Source: Neoarius graeffei (Eukaryota; Chordata; Actinopteri; Siluriformes; Ariidae). From it: a stretch of DNA of 64,000 nucleotides. The first letter of the stretch is position 1; each line of letters starts with the position of its first letter. The position numbers and the translations under genes are program-made. The notes beneath the pieces were generated by a model, which saw only the letters and a program-made list of their open reading frames with translations, was not told the origin of the DNA and did not search any database. Positions 1-9,964 of this stretch are shown piece by piece. The stretch is taken from the NCBI RefSeq assembly GCF_027579695.1, contig NC_083577.1:59244241-59308240 (forward strand), read 5' to 3'.

Positions 1-2
1 AT

Positions 3-973
3 GACCCCGAGGCTTTTATCATGCTCTTCGAGCAAATCGCAGAGGCCTCGGGGTGGCCGATGGAGCAGCGCGCGGCGCGCCTCCTCCCCCTGCTAACGGG
101 AGAGGCACAGCTGGCCACGCTACAGCTCCCCGCCGACCACCGGCTGGCCTATGCGGACCTCTGCTGGGCTGTCCTCCAGCGCGTGGGGCGCACCCCGGAG
201 CAGCAGCGTCAGCGCTTCCGCGCTTTGAGGAAGTCGGCCGGCCGTTCGCGTTTGGCCAGCAACTTCGGGATGCCTGCTGGCGGTGGCTGAGGGCCAACAA
301 CCGTGACGCTGAGGAGATCGTCGATCAGGTGGTGCTGGAGCAGTTCATCGCGCGCTTGCCGACAGGAACCGGGGAGTGGGTCCAGTGCCACCGCCCAGTG
401 TTGCTGGATCAGGCCATCGAGCTGGTGGAGGACCATTTGGCGGCTGTTCCGGCGGCAGGACAGCAGACAGCCTCTTCTCTTCTCTCCTCTTCTCTCTCTC
501 TTTCTCTCCCTCCTCCTGTGTCCCATCCTCGCCCCATTCCCCCACCGTGGAGGCAGGGGCCGGCACCACCCCAGCCGGCCCGCCACACCCGCGGTGCCCT
601 CCCGTTTCTCCCTTCTGTGTCTGTCTCTCTCCCCCCTCAGGTGAGTGAGCCCCTGAACACCGGTGCAGAGAGGAAGCCCGGGCCGGTTTGCTGGCACTGT
701 GGGGAACCAGGCCACCTCCAACAGCAGTGTACGGCAATGGAGGTGGGCGCGGTGGTTTGGATCCCCGACACGCCAGAAGCCGCCCTCGATTGGGCCGGAG
801 CGTATCGCATACCGGTGAGTATTCAAGGGGATACATATCAGGCGTTGGTGGATTCTGGTTGTAATCAGACCTCAATTCACCAAAGCCTGGTGCAGAACAA
901 GGCATTGGGGGGAGCACAGGGGGTGAAGGTGTTGTGTGTGCATGGGGATGTTCACAGCTACCCTTTGGTGTAG
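3..973 (+). pseudogene. Gag (SCAN-like capsid, zinc knuckle) running into protease, broken
   Basis: The capsid portion starts in the frame of position 3 (residues such as MLFEQIAEASGWP) and continues in the frame of position 2 after a shift near 230. The stretch around 262-450 (motifs CWRWLRANNRDAEE and FIARLPTGTGEW) looks like a SCAN domain. Published work derives SCAN from Gmr1-like gypsy capsids. A CCHC zinc knuckle, CWHCGEPGHLQQQC, lies at 689-730 and would bind genomic RNA. It is followed by an aspartic-protease motif, LVDSGCNQT, with the catalytic Asp at 851-853. A stop at 971 cuts the protease. The segment between capsid and knuckle (about 470-650) is low-complexity Ser/Pro/Leu. The start codon is outside the window. 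Confidence 0.8.
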
Positions 974-1378
974 GTCCACATTTTTTTCCGAGGGGAAAAA
1001 TTTATAGTGAAGGCGGCGGTTAATCCTCGCCTTACCCACTCTTTAATTTTGGGGACTGATTGACCGGGATTTCGGGATTTAATGACATGCTTAGTAAAGA
1101 GTGGGTCCTGCCATTTAACAGGGGGAGGGCCCGGTGTCGCTTTGGCGGGAGCAGCTGTCACAGAGCCGTCTACGTCATCTCCACGTCAGAGTGAGGAGCC
1201 ACCGGCCCCTCCTCTCTCTATTGGGGAATCCCTCGCAGATTTCCCATTAGAGCAGTCGCGAGACGAGACTCTGTGACATGCATTTGACCAAGTGAGAGTA
1301 ATCGATGGTCAAACGCTCCAGCCGAACGCCACCCCGTTCTTCCCCTACTTCGTGATTGTGAAGGATAGGTTATACTGA
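974..1378 (+). pseudogene. Protease C-terminal part and linker to integrase, broken
   Basis: The frame of the gag-protease region continues with protease-like sequence (VNPRLTHSLILGTD) up to a stop near 1061. It is followed by a proline-rich linker and a short conserved stretch (PNATPFFPYFVIVKDRLY) just before a stop at 1376. In Gmr1-like elements this linker joins protease to integrase directly. No RT motif occurs here, which supports the rearranged pol order and argues against a simple deletion of gypsy RT, because RT is found intact further downstream. Confidence 0.6.
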
Positions 1379-2560
1379 GTGACGCAGGACACTCAAACTA
1401 AAGAGCGAGTCACGCAACTTTTAATTCCAAAGAGCCGCCGGGAATTGGTATTCCAGGTGGCTCACTTTAATCCAATGGCTGGACACTTAGGGCAGGATAA
1501 GACACTAGCCCGAATAATGGCCCGATTCTATTGGCTGGGGATTCGCGGCGATGTTCATAGGTGGTGTACGGCGTGCCGCGAATGCCAGTTAGTAAATCCA
1601 GTGGCCATTCCAAAAGCGCCTTTGCGCCCTCTACCATTAATTGAGACCCCGTTCGAAAGGATTGGGATGGATCTCATCGGGCCATTAGATTGGTCAGCAC
1701 GAGGGTACCACTTTATATTAGTTCTGGTGGACTATGCAACGCGATACCTGGAAGCAGTGCCTCTGCGCAATATCTCAGCACGCAGTATTGCAGAGGCGCT
1801 CTTCCGCGTTATCTCCCGAGTTGGAATCCCGAAAGAGATTCTGACTGATCAAGGCACCACATTTATGTCACGGACACTGCGCGAACTGTATGGGTTATTG
1901 GGGATTAAGCCGATCCGCACCAGCGTGTATCACCCACAAACGGACGGTTTAGTGGAACGGTTCAATCGCACCCTCAAGAATATCATTAAAAAATTCGTAA
2001 GTGAGAACGCACGTAATTGGGATAAGTGGCTCGAGCCCTTGTTGTTTTCAGTGCGAGAGGTCCCCCAAGCCTCCACGGGGTTCTCCCCGTTCGAATTATT
2101 ATATGGGCGTAAGCCACGCAGCATTCTAGATGTGCTGCGGGAAAATTGGGAGGAGGGACCTTCACAAAGTAAGAACGAAATTCAATACGTTATGGACCTG
2201 CGCGCAAAACTCCACACGCTCACCCACCTAACCCAGGAGAATTTGCGGCAGGCCCAAGAACGGCAAGCCCGCCTGTACAACAAGGGTACGCGCCTTAGAG
2301 AGTTCACACCGGGAGATAAGGTACTCGTACTGTTGCCCACATCGAGCTCCAAATTGATCGCCAAGTGGCAAGGACCCTTTGAGGTCACACGGCGAGTCGG
2401 GGACGTCGACAATGAGGTGAAGCGAACGGACAGGGGTGGGGCGCTACAGATTTACCACCTCAATCTGCTTAAACTCTGGAATGAGGAGGTCCCTGTGGTG
2501 TTGGTGTCGGTGGTTCCGGAGAAGGCAGAGCTGGGGCCGGAGGTTCAAAAAGGGGCATTG
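1379..2560 (+). pseudogene. Integrase domain of Gmr1-like pol
   Basis: Uninterrupted reading frame. The HHCC zinc-binding domain is visible at about 1455-1590 (residues H...H in VAHFNPMAGHLG, then CTACREC). The catalytic core follows: GMDLIGPLDW gives the first Asp near 1671, TDQGTTF the second near 1847, and HPQTDGLVERFNRTLK the Glu near 1953, forming D,D,E. A C-terminal part with the KWQGPFEV motif (about 2364) matches the chromodomain-less GPF/Y module of gypsy integrases. The integrase would insert the cDNA copy. The open frame has no own start and runs straight into RT, so it was part of a polyprotein. Confidence 0.87.
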
Positions 2561-3963
2561 GCATCACGTACCTCTCCGGTCCCCTGTGGAGACCACCTCT
2601 CCCTGACCCAACTCACGGAGGTCGCCCAGTTGCAGACCGAGTTTTCGGATGTGTTCTCGCCCCTGCCCGGTCGCACTAACCTCATAGAGCACCACATAGA
2701 GATGCCCCCGGGGGTGGTAGTGCGTAGCCGCCCTTACAGGCTACTCGAACACAAAAAAAAGGTGGTTCGGGAAGAACTTGAGACCATGCTCGAAATGGGC
2801 ATCATCGAGGAGTCCCACAGTGACTGGAGCAGCCCGGTGGTCTTGGTACCCAAGGCCGACGGGTCGGTCCGGTTCTGTGTGGACTATAGAAAAGTCAACG
2901 CGGTGTCTAAATTCAACGCGTACCTAATGCCTCGTATTGATGAGTTGCTCGATCGACTCGGCACGGCTTGCTTTTATTTGACACTGGATTTGATGAAGGG
3001 ATATTGGCAGATCCCCTTGACTCCACTATCCTGATAAAAAATGGCCTTTTCCACACCGTTTGGATTACACCAATTCGTCACACTTCCTTTTGGGCTGTTT
3101 GGGGCGCCCGCTACATTTCAGCGGCTGATGGACAGGGTCCTCCGCCCCCACGCCACGTATGCGGCCGCTTACCTAGATGACATCATCATCTATAGTAATG
3201 ACTGGCCGAGGCACCTCGAACATCTGACGGCTGCCCTTAGGTCGCTGAGGCGAGCGGGGCTCACAGCCAACCCAAAGAAGTGTGCGATTGGGCGGGTGGA
3301 AGTACGGTATCTGGGCTTCCACTTGGGCAACGGGCAGGTGCATCCCCAAATTAATAAGACGGCAGCAATTGCAGCCTGCCCAAGACCAAAAAGGGGGTGA
3401 GACAGTTCCTGGGGCTGGCTGGCTATTACCGTAGGTTTATACCTAATTATTCGGACGTCACCAGCCCGCTGACTGATCTGACTAAAAAGGGGGCACCAGA
3501 TCCGGTCCAGTGGACGGAGCAATGCCAGCGGGCTTTCTCTGAGGTAAAGCCTGCACTGTGTGGAGGGCCGCTTTTACACTCCCCTGACTTCTCTCTCCCC
3601 TTTATGTTGCAGACGGATGCGTCGGACAGAGGGCTGGGGGTGGTTTTGTCCCAGGAGGTGGAGGGGGAGGACCGCCCAGTCTTGTACATCAGCAGGAAGC
3701 TGTCGGTGCGTGAGGGGCGCTACAGCACCATAGAGAAAGAGTGTTTGGCAATCAAGTAGGCGGTCCTCGCCCTCCGCTACTACCTGCTGGGACGCCCTTT
3801 CACCCTCTGTTCGGACCACGCGCCCCTCCAGTGGCTCCACCGCATGAAGGATGCCAACGCGCAGCTCACCCGTTGGTATCTGGCACTCCAACCCTTTAAT
3901 TTCAAGGTGGTCCACAGGCCGGGGGCGCAGATGGTCGTGGCGGACTTCCTCTCCCGTCAAGGG
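2561..3963 (+). pseudogene. Reverse transcriptase and RNase H of Gmr1-like pol, broken
   Basis: RT motifs in order: HHIEMPPGVVVRSRPYR, VPKADGSVRFCVDYRKVN, YFTLDL-type motif (FYLTLDLMKGYWQIPL, near 2970), then two adjacent stops at 3032-3037, then TPFGLHQFVTLPFGLFGAPA, and the catalytic YLDDIIIYS near 3172. The frame changes near 3395. RNase H follows, with QTDASDRGLG near 3613, EKECLAIK, a stop at 3757, and SDHAPLQWLH. It ends with ADFLSRQ just before a G-rich polypurine tract (3961-3975). All key catalytic residues are still recognisable, so inactivation is by nonsense and frameshift changes and not by domain loss. Confidence 0.88.
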
Positions 3964-4057
3964 GGGGGGGGGGGAGTCGGCTGCAGGCCGGACAGCCGCC
4001 CGGCCTGAGTCGGGCGGTGGGGGTATGTGGCAGCGGGGGCATGGTCAGGGGGGCTCC

Positions 4058-4339
4058 TGTGACAGGAGGGCGGAGTCAGGGAAGGTAAGTGGCAGAATCA
4101 CTACACCTGAGAGCAATTAACCTGTGTTTGTGTGTCTTCCCAGTGACTGCGCCCTATTTAAAGAGGGAGAGCAGAGAGCAGAGGAGCTCATCCCCGAACC
4201 AGACGCCGGTTGTGTGTGTGTGTCTGTGTTAGTCACTGGATATTGTTAGACTGAAAAGTGTGGCAATAAAGCCTAGTTGTAAACCTGATCTCTGTCCTGC
4301 CATCCTCTGTGCTCCACCCACTCATATAGAACTGCTACA
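4058..4339 (+). repeat. 3' LTR of the Gmr1-like element
   Basis: Begins TGTGACAGGAGG after the polypurine region and probably ends at CTGCTACA (4339), giving the usual TG...CA ends. It holds a TATA-like TATTTAAA at 4155-4162 and a poly(A) signal AATAAA at 4265-4270, the expected U3/R order. The 3' limit is inferred. An end about 35 bp earlier cannot be excluded, because the next element (an L2 LINE) starts immediately and no second LTR is in the window for comparison. Confidence 0.65.
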
Positions 4340-5032
4340 GTCAGCTTATTTCCATCTACGTAATATCTCACGCCTGCACCCGTCCCTCACACCCAACAGT
4401 ACCGCTATCCTGGTCCACACCCTGGTTACATCCCGCCTTGACTATTGTAACTCCCTTCTTTTTGGTTTATCTGACAAGTCCATCCATAAACTGCAACTGG
4501 TTCAAAACTCTGCCGCCAGAATTATTTTCAGAACCCCCTCCTACAGTCATATCACACCTGTCCTGCAGCAACTCCATTGGCTTCCTATCAAATTTTGCAT
4601 CATCTATAAAATCCTACTTTTTACCTTCAAGGCCATCAACACCCTCACCCTCCCAGTACCTTACTGAGCTCCTCCACACCAACATACCCAGCTGTACTCT
4701 CAGGTCCTCCTCCTCCATCCAACTCACCCTCCCACTTGCTCGCTTGTCCACCATGGGGTCGAGAGCCTTCAGCCGCTCAGCCCCCCACCTCTGGAACTCC
4801 CTGCCACAGAACATACTGATTCCATCATCTCCTTCAAATCTTGCCTCAAAACCCACCTTTTCCGACAAGCATAGTCCCTTTTAATCTGGGACTGGAATGA
4901 CCCTACCGTTGCACTTTATTTCTGTTTTTATTATGTTTTGCACTATTTTGATTTTTTCATTTTATCGATTGCTTTTATTATTGTCTTTGTATGGTGACCT
5001 TGAGTGTCCTGAAAGGCACCTATAAATAAAAT

Positions 5033-5064
<32 letters not shown>
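4340..5064 (+). mobile_element. L2-type LINE, 5'-truncated 3' end
   Basis: Codes for the C-terminal end of an L2/CR1-group reverse transcriptase: [31 protein letters not shown] and HWLPI are visible from about 4345 to 4580. A frameshift near 4660 moves the tail (SRAFSRSAPHLWNSLP) to another frame, ending about 4884. A 3' UTR and a terminal (ATT)n tract at 5034-5064 follow, typical of L2 3' ends. The upstream RT domain is absent, as expected for a 5'-truncated insertion. Confidence 0.82.
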
Positions 5065-5067
<3 letters not shown>

Positions 5068-5444
5068 AACAAATACATTAAGAAGGTAAAAATTGCACTA
5101 ATTACCTTTTGATGAGGCATACCTGTTAATTGAAAAGCATTCCAGGGCCCTGTACTACGAAGCGGGTTTTCTGGCTTACCAGGGTAACTTCGAGAGTAAC
5201 TTGATCACGTGCAGCGTAACTTCCCGATTAACCCATACTACGAAGGTTGGCTATGTTCAAACCGAGGTATGCTGCCATGGCAATTTATGCTGCATCTCAA
5301 ACCTGCTCGTCTCAGGTTATGTTCTTGGTTAACCCGAGGTTTCCGATTAACCACACCCTTTTTAAACACCACCTCTCCACCGACATTTCCTCTAGAGACA
5401 ATGCCAGCGTACCTGGATGACCCGTGCGATATCAGAGCGCAGAT

Positions 5445-6388
5445 TAGAGATGGGATTTATGGCTCTTTGATGGGATCCGCATCTTTGTGATCCGTTCTTT
5501 GAAAAGAGCCGTTCAAAAGACTGGCTCATTTGGCTCTTTTTAAATATTTATTCAGTTTTAAGAAGACAGCGTCTAAAGAAGCCAGATCCCTCTGCTTAGA
5601 CAGTGACATCAATATTTCTGGAAATACCTTTTATATAAAGCAACCTAGACTTACATTATTGTAACCCCTAAACGCTCATAAATAACCATTAAAAAACAAT
5701 GAGGGCTTCAATGAATGTCCATGCAGAACGGCTTTTCTGTAAAAAAAAAAAAAAGAACCCACTCAAGAACATAGTTACCAAGAAGGCAAGAATATTTTAT
5801 AGAAAAACACTTGTTTTACAAAAATATTTAAGTCTGAGATACAAAATAGATACAACTACAATAAATATAACACAAGAACTAGTTATCACACAAGAACATT
5901 TTAATAGAAAAAACCAAACTTTCTATATTAAAAATATTGAAATTGTAACAAAAATAGATACAACTAAACAGTCAGATAAATAGATAAAGTTATAACAAGA
6001 ACACAAGATTATTTTAATAGGAAAAAACAAACTATTAATGCAAAAAATATATTATTATTAGAAAAATAGATACTAGACAAACAGATAAATAAATAAAATA
6101 CACAAAAATAGAACAAACAAAATGACGATAGAATAAATTAAATGAACGTCCATGCAAAGTAGTTTTCCCACAATATTATCATTAATATCACACAACAACA
6201 TTATAAACTATATACAAAACAATTTGAACTATTAGGCAAACAGATAAAACTTGAATAAATAAAAGGCAAATGCTGTTTAGCCTACTTCTTGTCCTTGGGC
6301 AAAAGCTTTTTCATCTGAAACACAGTACAGAAAAAGAACGACAGAAAGAACGGCTCCCCCAGCTCGAGACTCGAGAGTCACAACACTA
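5445..6388. mobile_element. Non-autonomous hAT element inside the Harbinger first exon
   Basis: Flanked by a perfect 8-bp duplication GCGCAGAT (5437-5444 and 6389-6396). The ends are TAGAGATGGGATTTATGG and ...GTCACAACACTA, imperfect inverted repeats of the hAT TA-G--TG type. The interior is very AT-rich with no transposase; the one longish open frame (about 5699-5983, lysine-rich) is ordinary AT-rich DNA. The 8-bp duplication and removal restoring the HARBI1 frame make the boundaries firm. Confidence 0.8.
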
Positions 6389-6819
6389 GCGCAGATTGTG
6401 AGGGGCTCTCTCCGGAGGGCAAGGGTATTTAGAGACCGCCAGAATCCGCTGGCATACCCAGACGATGTTCTTCATGAACGATATAGATTCTCAGCTGAGG
6501 GAATTCGTTACCTTTGCCAGCTGATCGAGGCAGACGTCTGCAATGTAACCCGCCGAAGCCAGGCCCTCACAATCGAGCAAATTATGTGCTTGTCATTGCG
6601 TTACTTTGCCAGTGGACAATATATGTATTCCATCGGCATACATGTCAACCTTTGGTCAATCAAACCTGTATAACCAACCTCCAAAATCCGTATTTCCCTT
6701 ATAAAGTCCGTATAAGATGCAAATTAAAATAATTTACCTAAAATTTGAATGATAATTAGCAATGATATATCCCAGTTACTTTTTATTCAATATTAATAAC
6801 AATAAACCTTCAGAATGAA

Positions 6820-7047
6820 TACAAAGTATTTTTCCAGTCTCACCTGTGAAGGGTAATCCCATGTGATCTCGTTTGGATGGTAAACCTGTTGGTACAGTTA
6901 AACGCAGCACGTGAATGAGGCATCTTTATTCTCGGCTACTGTATACCAGAGACGGTTGAAGAATCTCCACTTTGTCCCATCCAATATGGCGGCAAGGATG
7001 ATGTATGATTCTACGCAGAAGGCGGCGTCTATGTTTATATGTCTATG
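6820..7047 (-). mobile_element. Terminal fragment of a P-like THAP element
   Basis: Inverted relative to, and closely matching, the left 240 bp of the complete P-like element at 9965-10902, including the outer end CATAGACATATAAACAT (7047 downward), the YY1-like motif CCAATATGGCGGC, and the THAP exon with its splice donor. The match stops near 6820. It lies within the larger TIR element at 6637-7326, so it is either an insertion or an acquired part of that element. Confidence 0.7.
6844..6923 (-). pseudogene. THAP-domain first exon (first Cys lost)
   Basis: Starts with ATG at 6923-6921 and ends at a GTGAGA donor, an 80-nt exon equal in length to the intact copy at 10098-10177. The protein begins MPHSRAAFNCTNRF. 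The first Cys of the THAP C2-CH zinc site is replaced by Arg here, whereas the sister copy keeps it. THAP domains bind DNA at transposon ends. Downstream exons are not present. Confidence 0.65.
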
Positions 7048-7682
7048 ACTTCCCGGTTGGCGGGATTCTCGCAATGCGGTGTGCGCGTGATCAAAAGTGG
7101 AACGAAGTCTCGCTACCACAAGATAACGCACGATTTCATAAGACTCTTTACTGGCTGTCTGTGGTGTACAGTACGTTTATCATCGTGGGAATTGATTATA
7201 GCTCTAAATAAATATTGAAGTTTTTTTTTAAAGAATCCGTATAACTTTATTTATATGCCCGTATACTACGTTTATTGAATCAAATCCGTATAAAATACGG
7301 ACATTCCGTATAGGTTGACATGTATGCATAGGTGATGCTGAAAACCTCAGTAAGAACACTGTATGTCGTATGATTCGCAAAGTGGTACTTGCCCTAACCA
7401 AACTGATGAATGCATTTGTCGTGTTCCCTGGGCATTTAACCGCACTTCAGATCAAAGAAGGGTTTTATGCAATCGCAGGTAATTACTAATATCAAATTGT
7501 GTCTGTTTGCCTACTCTCATAGAGACAATTGTGACTGACAATTGATAAGACTAACAAAATATACAGGTTTCCCAAGAGTAATAGGAGCCATTGACTGCAC
7601 TCACATCCCAATCCGTGCACCCCTGGGAGAGCATGAGGGGGATTATGTGAATAGAAAATCCTTCCATAGCATCAACGTACAG

Positions 7683-8270
7683 GTAAAAGGTCTACTTCAT
7701 ATAGGGCCACATTCAAATAGGTCATGTCCATACCTCAAATCAACCTGTCAGTACTGGTCCCATTTTGCATTAGGTGATGTCAATTTTTCAAGCAGTAACA
7801 CAAAATAAAGAAAAGCCAAAATCACCACTCATTCCTACTGTATTTATTTATTCAAGTTCTCCCGTTCCTGAAAAGAAAAGACAGAAAAGCCAAATGAATG
7901 CTTGCTTGCACGCGCACATATACACACACACACCATTATGAATGATGTTTTTATATTTCATTTTCACCTGTTGCCAGGTGCGTTTGGCACTGCTGTTGCC
8001 TCTGAAATGTTCACAGGACATACACCAACTTAGTCAAAGGGACTGAACAGTCAGTCATCCTAATTCATGTGACCCTGTGCACATATCAGCTTAAGTAGGC
8101 TACTCCATGAATTTACCATACCAAATTTTATTCAGGATTTTTCGGACATTAAACAAGCTATATATGACTGGGGCCACGTCGAAGGACCATTTTCTGTGAC
8201 TTGTGATTGATCATGAAGCTTTCTCTCATCCTATACTTCTGTTCTGGAACATGTAGAAGGGAGAATGTAC
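7683..8270. other. Harbinger interior without recognisable exons
   Basis: Lies between the last HARBI1-like exon and the Myb-like exon. It contains a short CA-rich tract near 7918-7934 and otherwise AT-rich sequence. The catalytic Asp/Glu part of the nuclease expected here was not found in any frame, which suggests internal deletion or heavy decay. Confidence 0.55.
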
Positions 8271-8429
8271 TTACGCATTTACTCGATCGGCAATTCGTTG
8301 CCAACATGCTTGCCGCTCCTTATTGGCAGCCGCTGTGTTAGATTTTGCTCTTAATGTTGTTTTGAACTCCTCGTAGCTTTGCATTATGACAGCGCATTCT
8401 TCCTCCGTGAAGTACGGCGACTGTGCCAT
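8271..8429 (-). CDS. Myb/SANT-like DNA-binding exon of the Harbinger element
   Basis: A 52-codon open exon starting MAQSPYFTEEECAVIMQSY and reading on to KERQACWQRIADRVNA. The TEEE...W spacing matches the Myb/SANT-like (NAIF1-type) proteins that are the second gene of Harbinger transposons and bring the nuclease to the DNA. A GTAAGT splice donor overlaps the apparent stop, so it is probably exon 1 of a spliced gene transcribed away from the right terminus, convergent with the nuclease gene. No further exon was found; the rest of the gene is probably deleted. Confidence 0.72.
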   Translation of the reverse strand: MAQSPYFTEEECAVIMQSYEEFKTTLRAKSNTAAANKERQACWQRIADRVNA

Positions 8430-8911
8430 TGTGAACAGTGGTGATTTGCGCTGATAACCTCCCCTTTCATGTGAATGTGCATTAACCCTGATTAGGTTAA
8501 CACAGGTTCAACAAATCAACTTCATAACTGGTGTCGTAGTACCGTTTAACCCCAAACAAGATAACCAGGTTTTGTCAACCCCGGTTTAGCGGGGGAACCC
8601 TGGGTTACTTCTGGGTAGGTTGACCTCCGTTTGTAGTACAGGGCCCAGGTGAATACCTCATGAAGCTGGTTAAGATAATGCCAATAGTGTGCAAAGTGTC
8701 ATCGAGGGAAACGGTGGCTACTTTGAAGAATCTAAAATATGAAAAAAATTAACTTTTTTTGTTTGCCACATTATTCAGTATTAGGGCTGTCAAAGTTAAC
8801 GCGATCTCAATTTATCGCGATTAAAAAAAATAGTGCCGTTAACGCAAATTCTAATTTGGCCCTGCGAGTCACCCGTAGTTCCTGTTGAGGCTTGTCACGC
8901 GCTGCTTCTAT

Positions 8912-9934
8912 AGACCCCTTTCACATGACGTCACCGCGCCGCGAGATTTTGTTAGGCGCCATATTGGAAGACCAAGTACATGCACTCACAATATAAAACA
9001 AAGTACGAGCGAGAGTAAAGTGACACGATGGATGATAATTCGGGTTATGTGAGTACATTACCAGCTGCAGAAAGGGCACGGTATGTGGAGAAACTGGCTG
9101 TGATTGATGGGTTTGACCCATATGATAAGACTCGCGGCAAGGGAGAATGGAAACATAAGGAGGACCGGACACCAATTCTGCCATCTGTTTGCTACCCAGA
9201 CATTGTAAACTATTTGTTGTTTACACCCAGTGCCTACACTCAGTGTTCGAACTATGCCGATATTTTCGGGGGGTCCCTTTTTCCCTTGGGGGGTGCTTGC
9301 GCTTGTCTCGGAGCGCGGATCTCCAAACACATGAGAAGCCTATTTTACGCACATATCGCGCGGACTCCACACCTCCACACACGCATCACGTCTGAAGTCA
9401 TAACTCATCAGGGGAAATCGTGTCCACATTGGCATGTTCAAAAAACAACCTCGCGTCAACAATGATACCACACGCAAGAAAAAAAACAAACAGTCAGGCT
9501 ACTCAACAACCAACCTGGCAGCAGCGAGCAAGCCCCAAACCATCCTAAATTATTATTATTATTAAATTGTAGAAGTCTGGGAGGCTTGCTCCTCATACAG
9601 TTATCAACTTGGGGCCAATTTAGCATGTTTTAAATCTGAATTTCTTGCGTTTGCTTACCTCAAAGTGTCCGCAGATCATGCACAGACTTATCCATTATAT
9701 CCACAGTTTTTTGCCAAGTCTCACACAGGTTTCTTTCAAGTCTACTGTTGGGCCAATAAATCATAAATAAAACAGCTCAGATTTATTTGTTTAAGTCGTT
9801 TGCCACTCCACTTTATTCTCGTGGGTTCACATACCGCTGCTGTTATTTCCCCCTAATCACGAGTTTGTTGGTCTTCCAAAATGGCGCAGGGTCTGTTTAC
9901 TTCCGGTTACGGGTGACGTCAGTGAAAGGGGTCT
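8912..9934. mobile_element. ISL2EU-like DNA transposon, copy 1 (internally deleted)
   Basis: Ends AGACCCCTTTCAC and GTGAAAGGGGTCT, flanked by AT on both sides (a 2-bp duplication, as known for ISL2EU). TGACGTCAC lies just inside the left end and GTGACGTCA inside the right end, each followed inward by a YY1-like motif (GCGCCATATTGG, CCAAAATGGCGC). It encodes a YqaJ/SWIM-type first exon from the left. No THAP exon is seen at the right, so the transposase side is deleted. It is nested in the hAT element. Confidence 0.72.
9028..9465 (+). pseudogene. N-terminal exon of ISL2EU YqaJ/SWIM-type protein, truncated
   Basis: Opens MDDNSGYVSTLPAAERARY and contains ARYVEKLAVIDGFDPY and CYPDIVNYLLFTPSAYT. 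This is the conserved start of fish proteins that go on to a SWIM zinc finger and a YqaJ-like viral-recombinase/exonuclease domain, which ISL2EU transposons carry as their second protein. The homology stops near 9240, in the SAYTQ region, and the rest of the frame looks like unrelated sequence. The catalytic domain is absent. Family assignment is by recall of conserved residues. Confidence 0.6.
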
Positions 9935-9964
9935 ATAAGAGTAAGTGTGAGTGACGGAGAAAGG

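Larger units (their letters stand above)
1..4339 (+). mobile_element. Gmr1-like Ty3/gypsy LTR retrotransposon, 5' end outside window
   Basis: Order along the plus strand is gag, protease, integrase, reverse transcriptase, RNase H, polypurine tract and 3' LTR. Integrase lying upstream of RT is unlike ordinary Ty3/gypsy elements and is the known hallmark of the Gmr1 group of deuterostome gypsy elements. The reading frame is largely shared (frame of position 2) from about 231 to 3395. It is broken by stops near 971, 1061, 1274, 1376, 3032 and 3035, and by frame changes near 230 and 3395. The copy is therefore dead. The 5' LTR and start of gag lie left of the window. The 3' LTR abuts an L2 LINE end, so no target duplication can be read. 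Confidence 0.88.
6637..7326. mobile_element. Unclassified TIR element inside the Harbinger exon
   Basis: Perfect 15-bp inverted ends, CATACATGTCAACCT at 6637-6651 and its complement at 7312-7326, flanked by CATCGG and CATAGG (6631-6636, 7327-7332), a likely 6-bp target duplication with one change. Removing it with one flank restores the HARBI1 reading frame across YSIG/GDAEN. Both subterminal regions carry repeated TCCGTATA words. The interior includes a piece of a P-like THAP element (6820-7047). I do not recognise the family. Confidence 0.65.
5401..7682 (+). pseudogene. HARBI1-like Harbinger nuclease, interrupted and truncated
   Basis: Coding pieces: 5401-5444 (start MPAYLDDPCDI), 6397-6636 (ARVFRDRQNPLAYPDDVLH, YRFSAEGIRYLCQL, ALTIEQIMCLSLRYFASG), 7333-7478 (GDAENLSKNTVCRMIRKV, FPGHLTALQIKEGFYAIAG), then an intron with GT at 7479 and AG at 7565-7566, and exon 7567-7682 ([15 protein letters not shown] with the first catalytic Asp, [11 protein letters not shown]) ending at a GTAAAA donor. 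These match the DDE_Tnp_4-type Harbinger nuclease. Downstream exons with the remaining catalytic Asp and Glu are not visible. The first exon is split by two transposon insertions whose removal restores continuity. Confidence 0.82.
5147..8647 (+). mobile_element. PIF/Harbinger transposon, inserted in the Tc1 remnant
   Basis: Terminal inverted repeats read GGCCCTGTACTAC at the left and GTAGTACAGGGCC at the right, with a candidate 3-bp CAG duplication on each side. It carries a HARBI1-like nuclease gene on the plus strand and a short Myb/SANT-like exon on the minus strand near the right end, the two-gene layout known for Harbinger. It has been hit by a hAT element (5445-6388) and a further TIR element (6637-7326). 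Sequence after 7683 up to 8270 shows no recognisable catalytic exon, so the element is defective. Confidence 0.83.

Noticed and set aside
345-917. Long minus-strand frames opposite gag (190-205 codons)
   Set aside because: GC-rich shadow frames; the plus strand has capsid, zinc knuckle and protease motifs, and the minus strand has none.
5699-5983. Lysine-rich 94-codon frame
   Set aside because: Lies within the AT-rich interior of a hAT MITE after an A-run; composition explains it.
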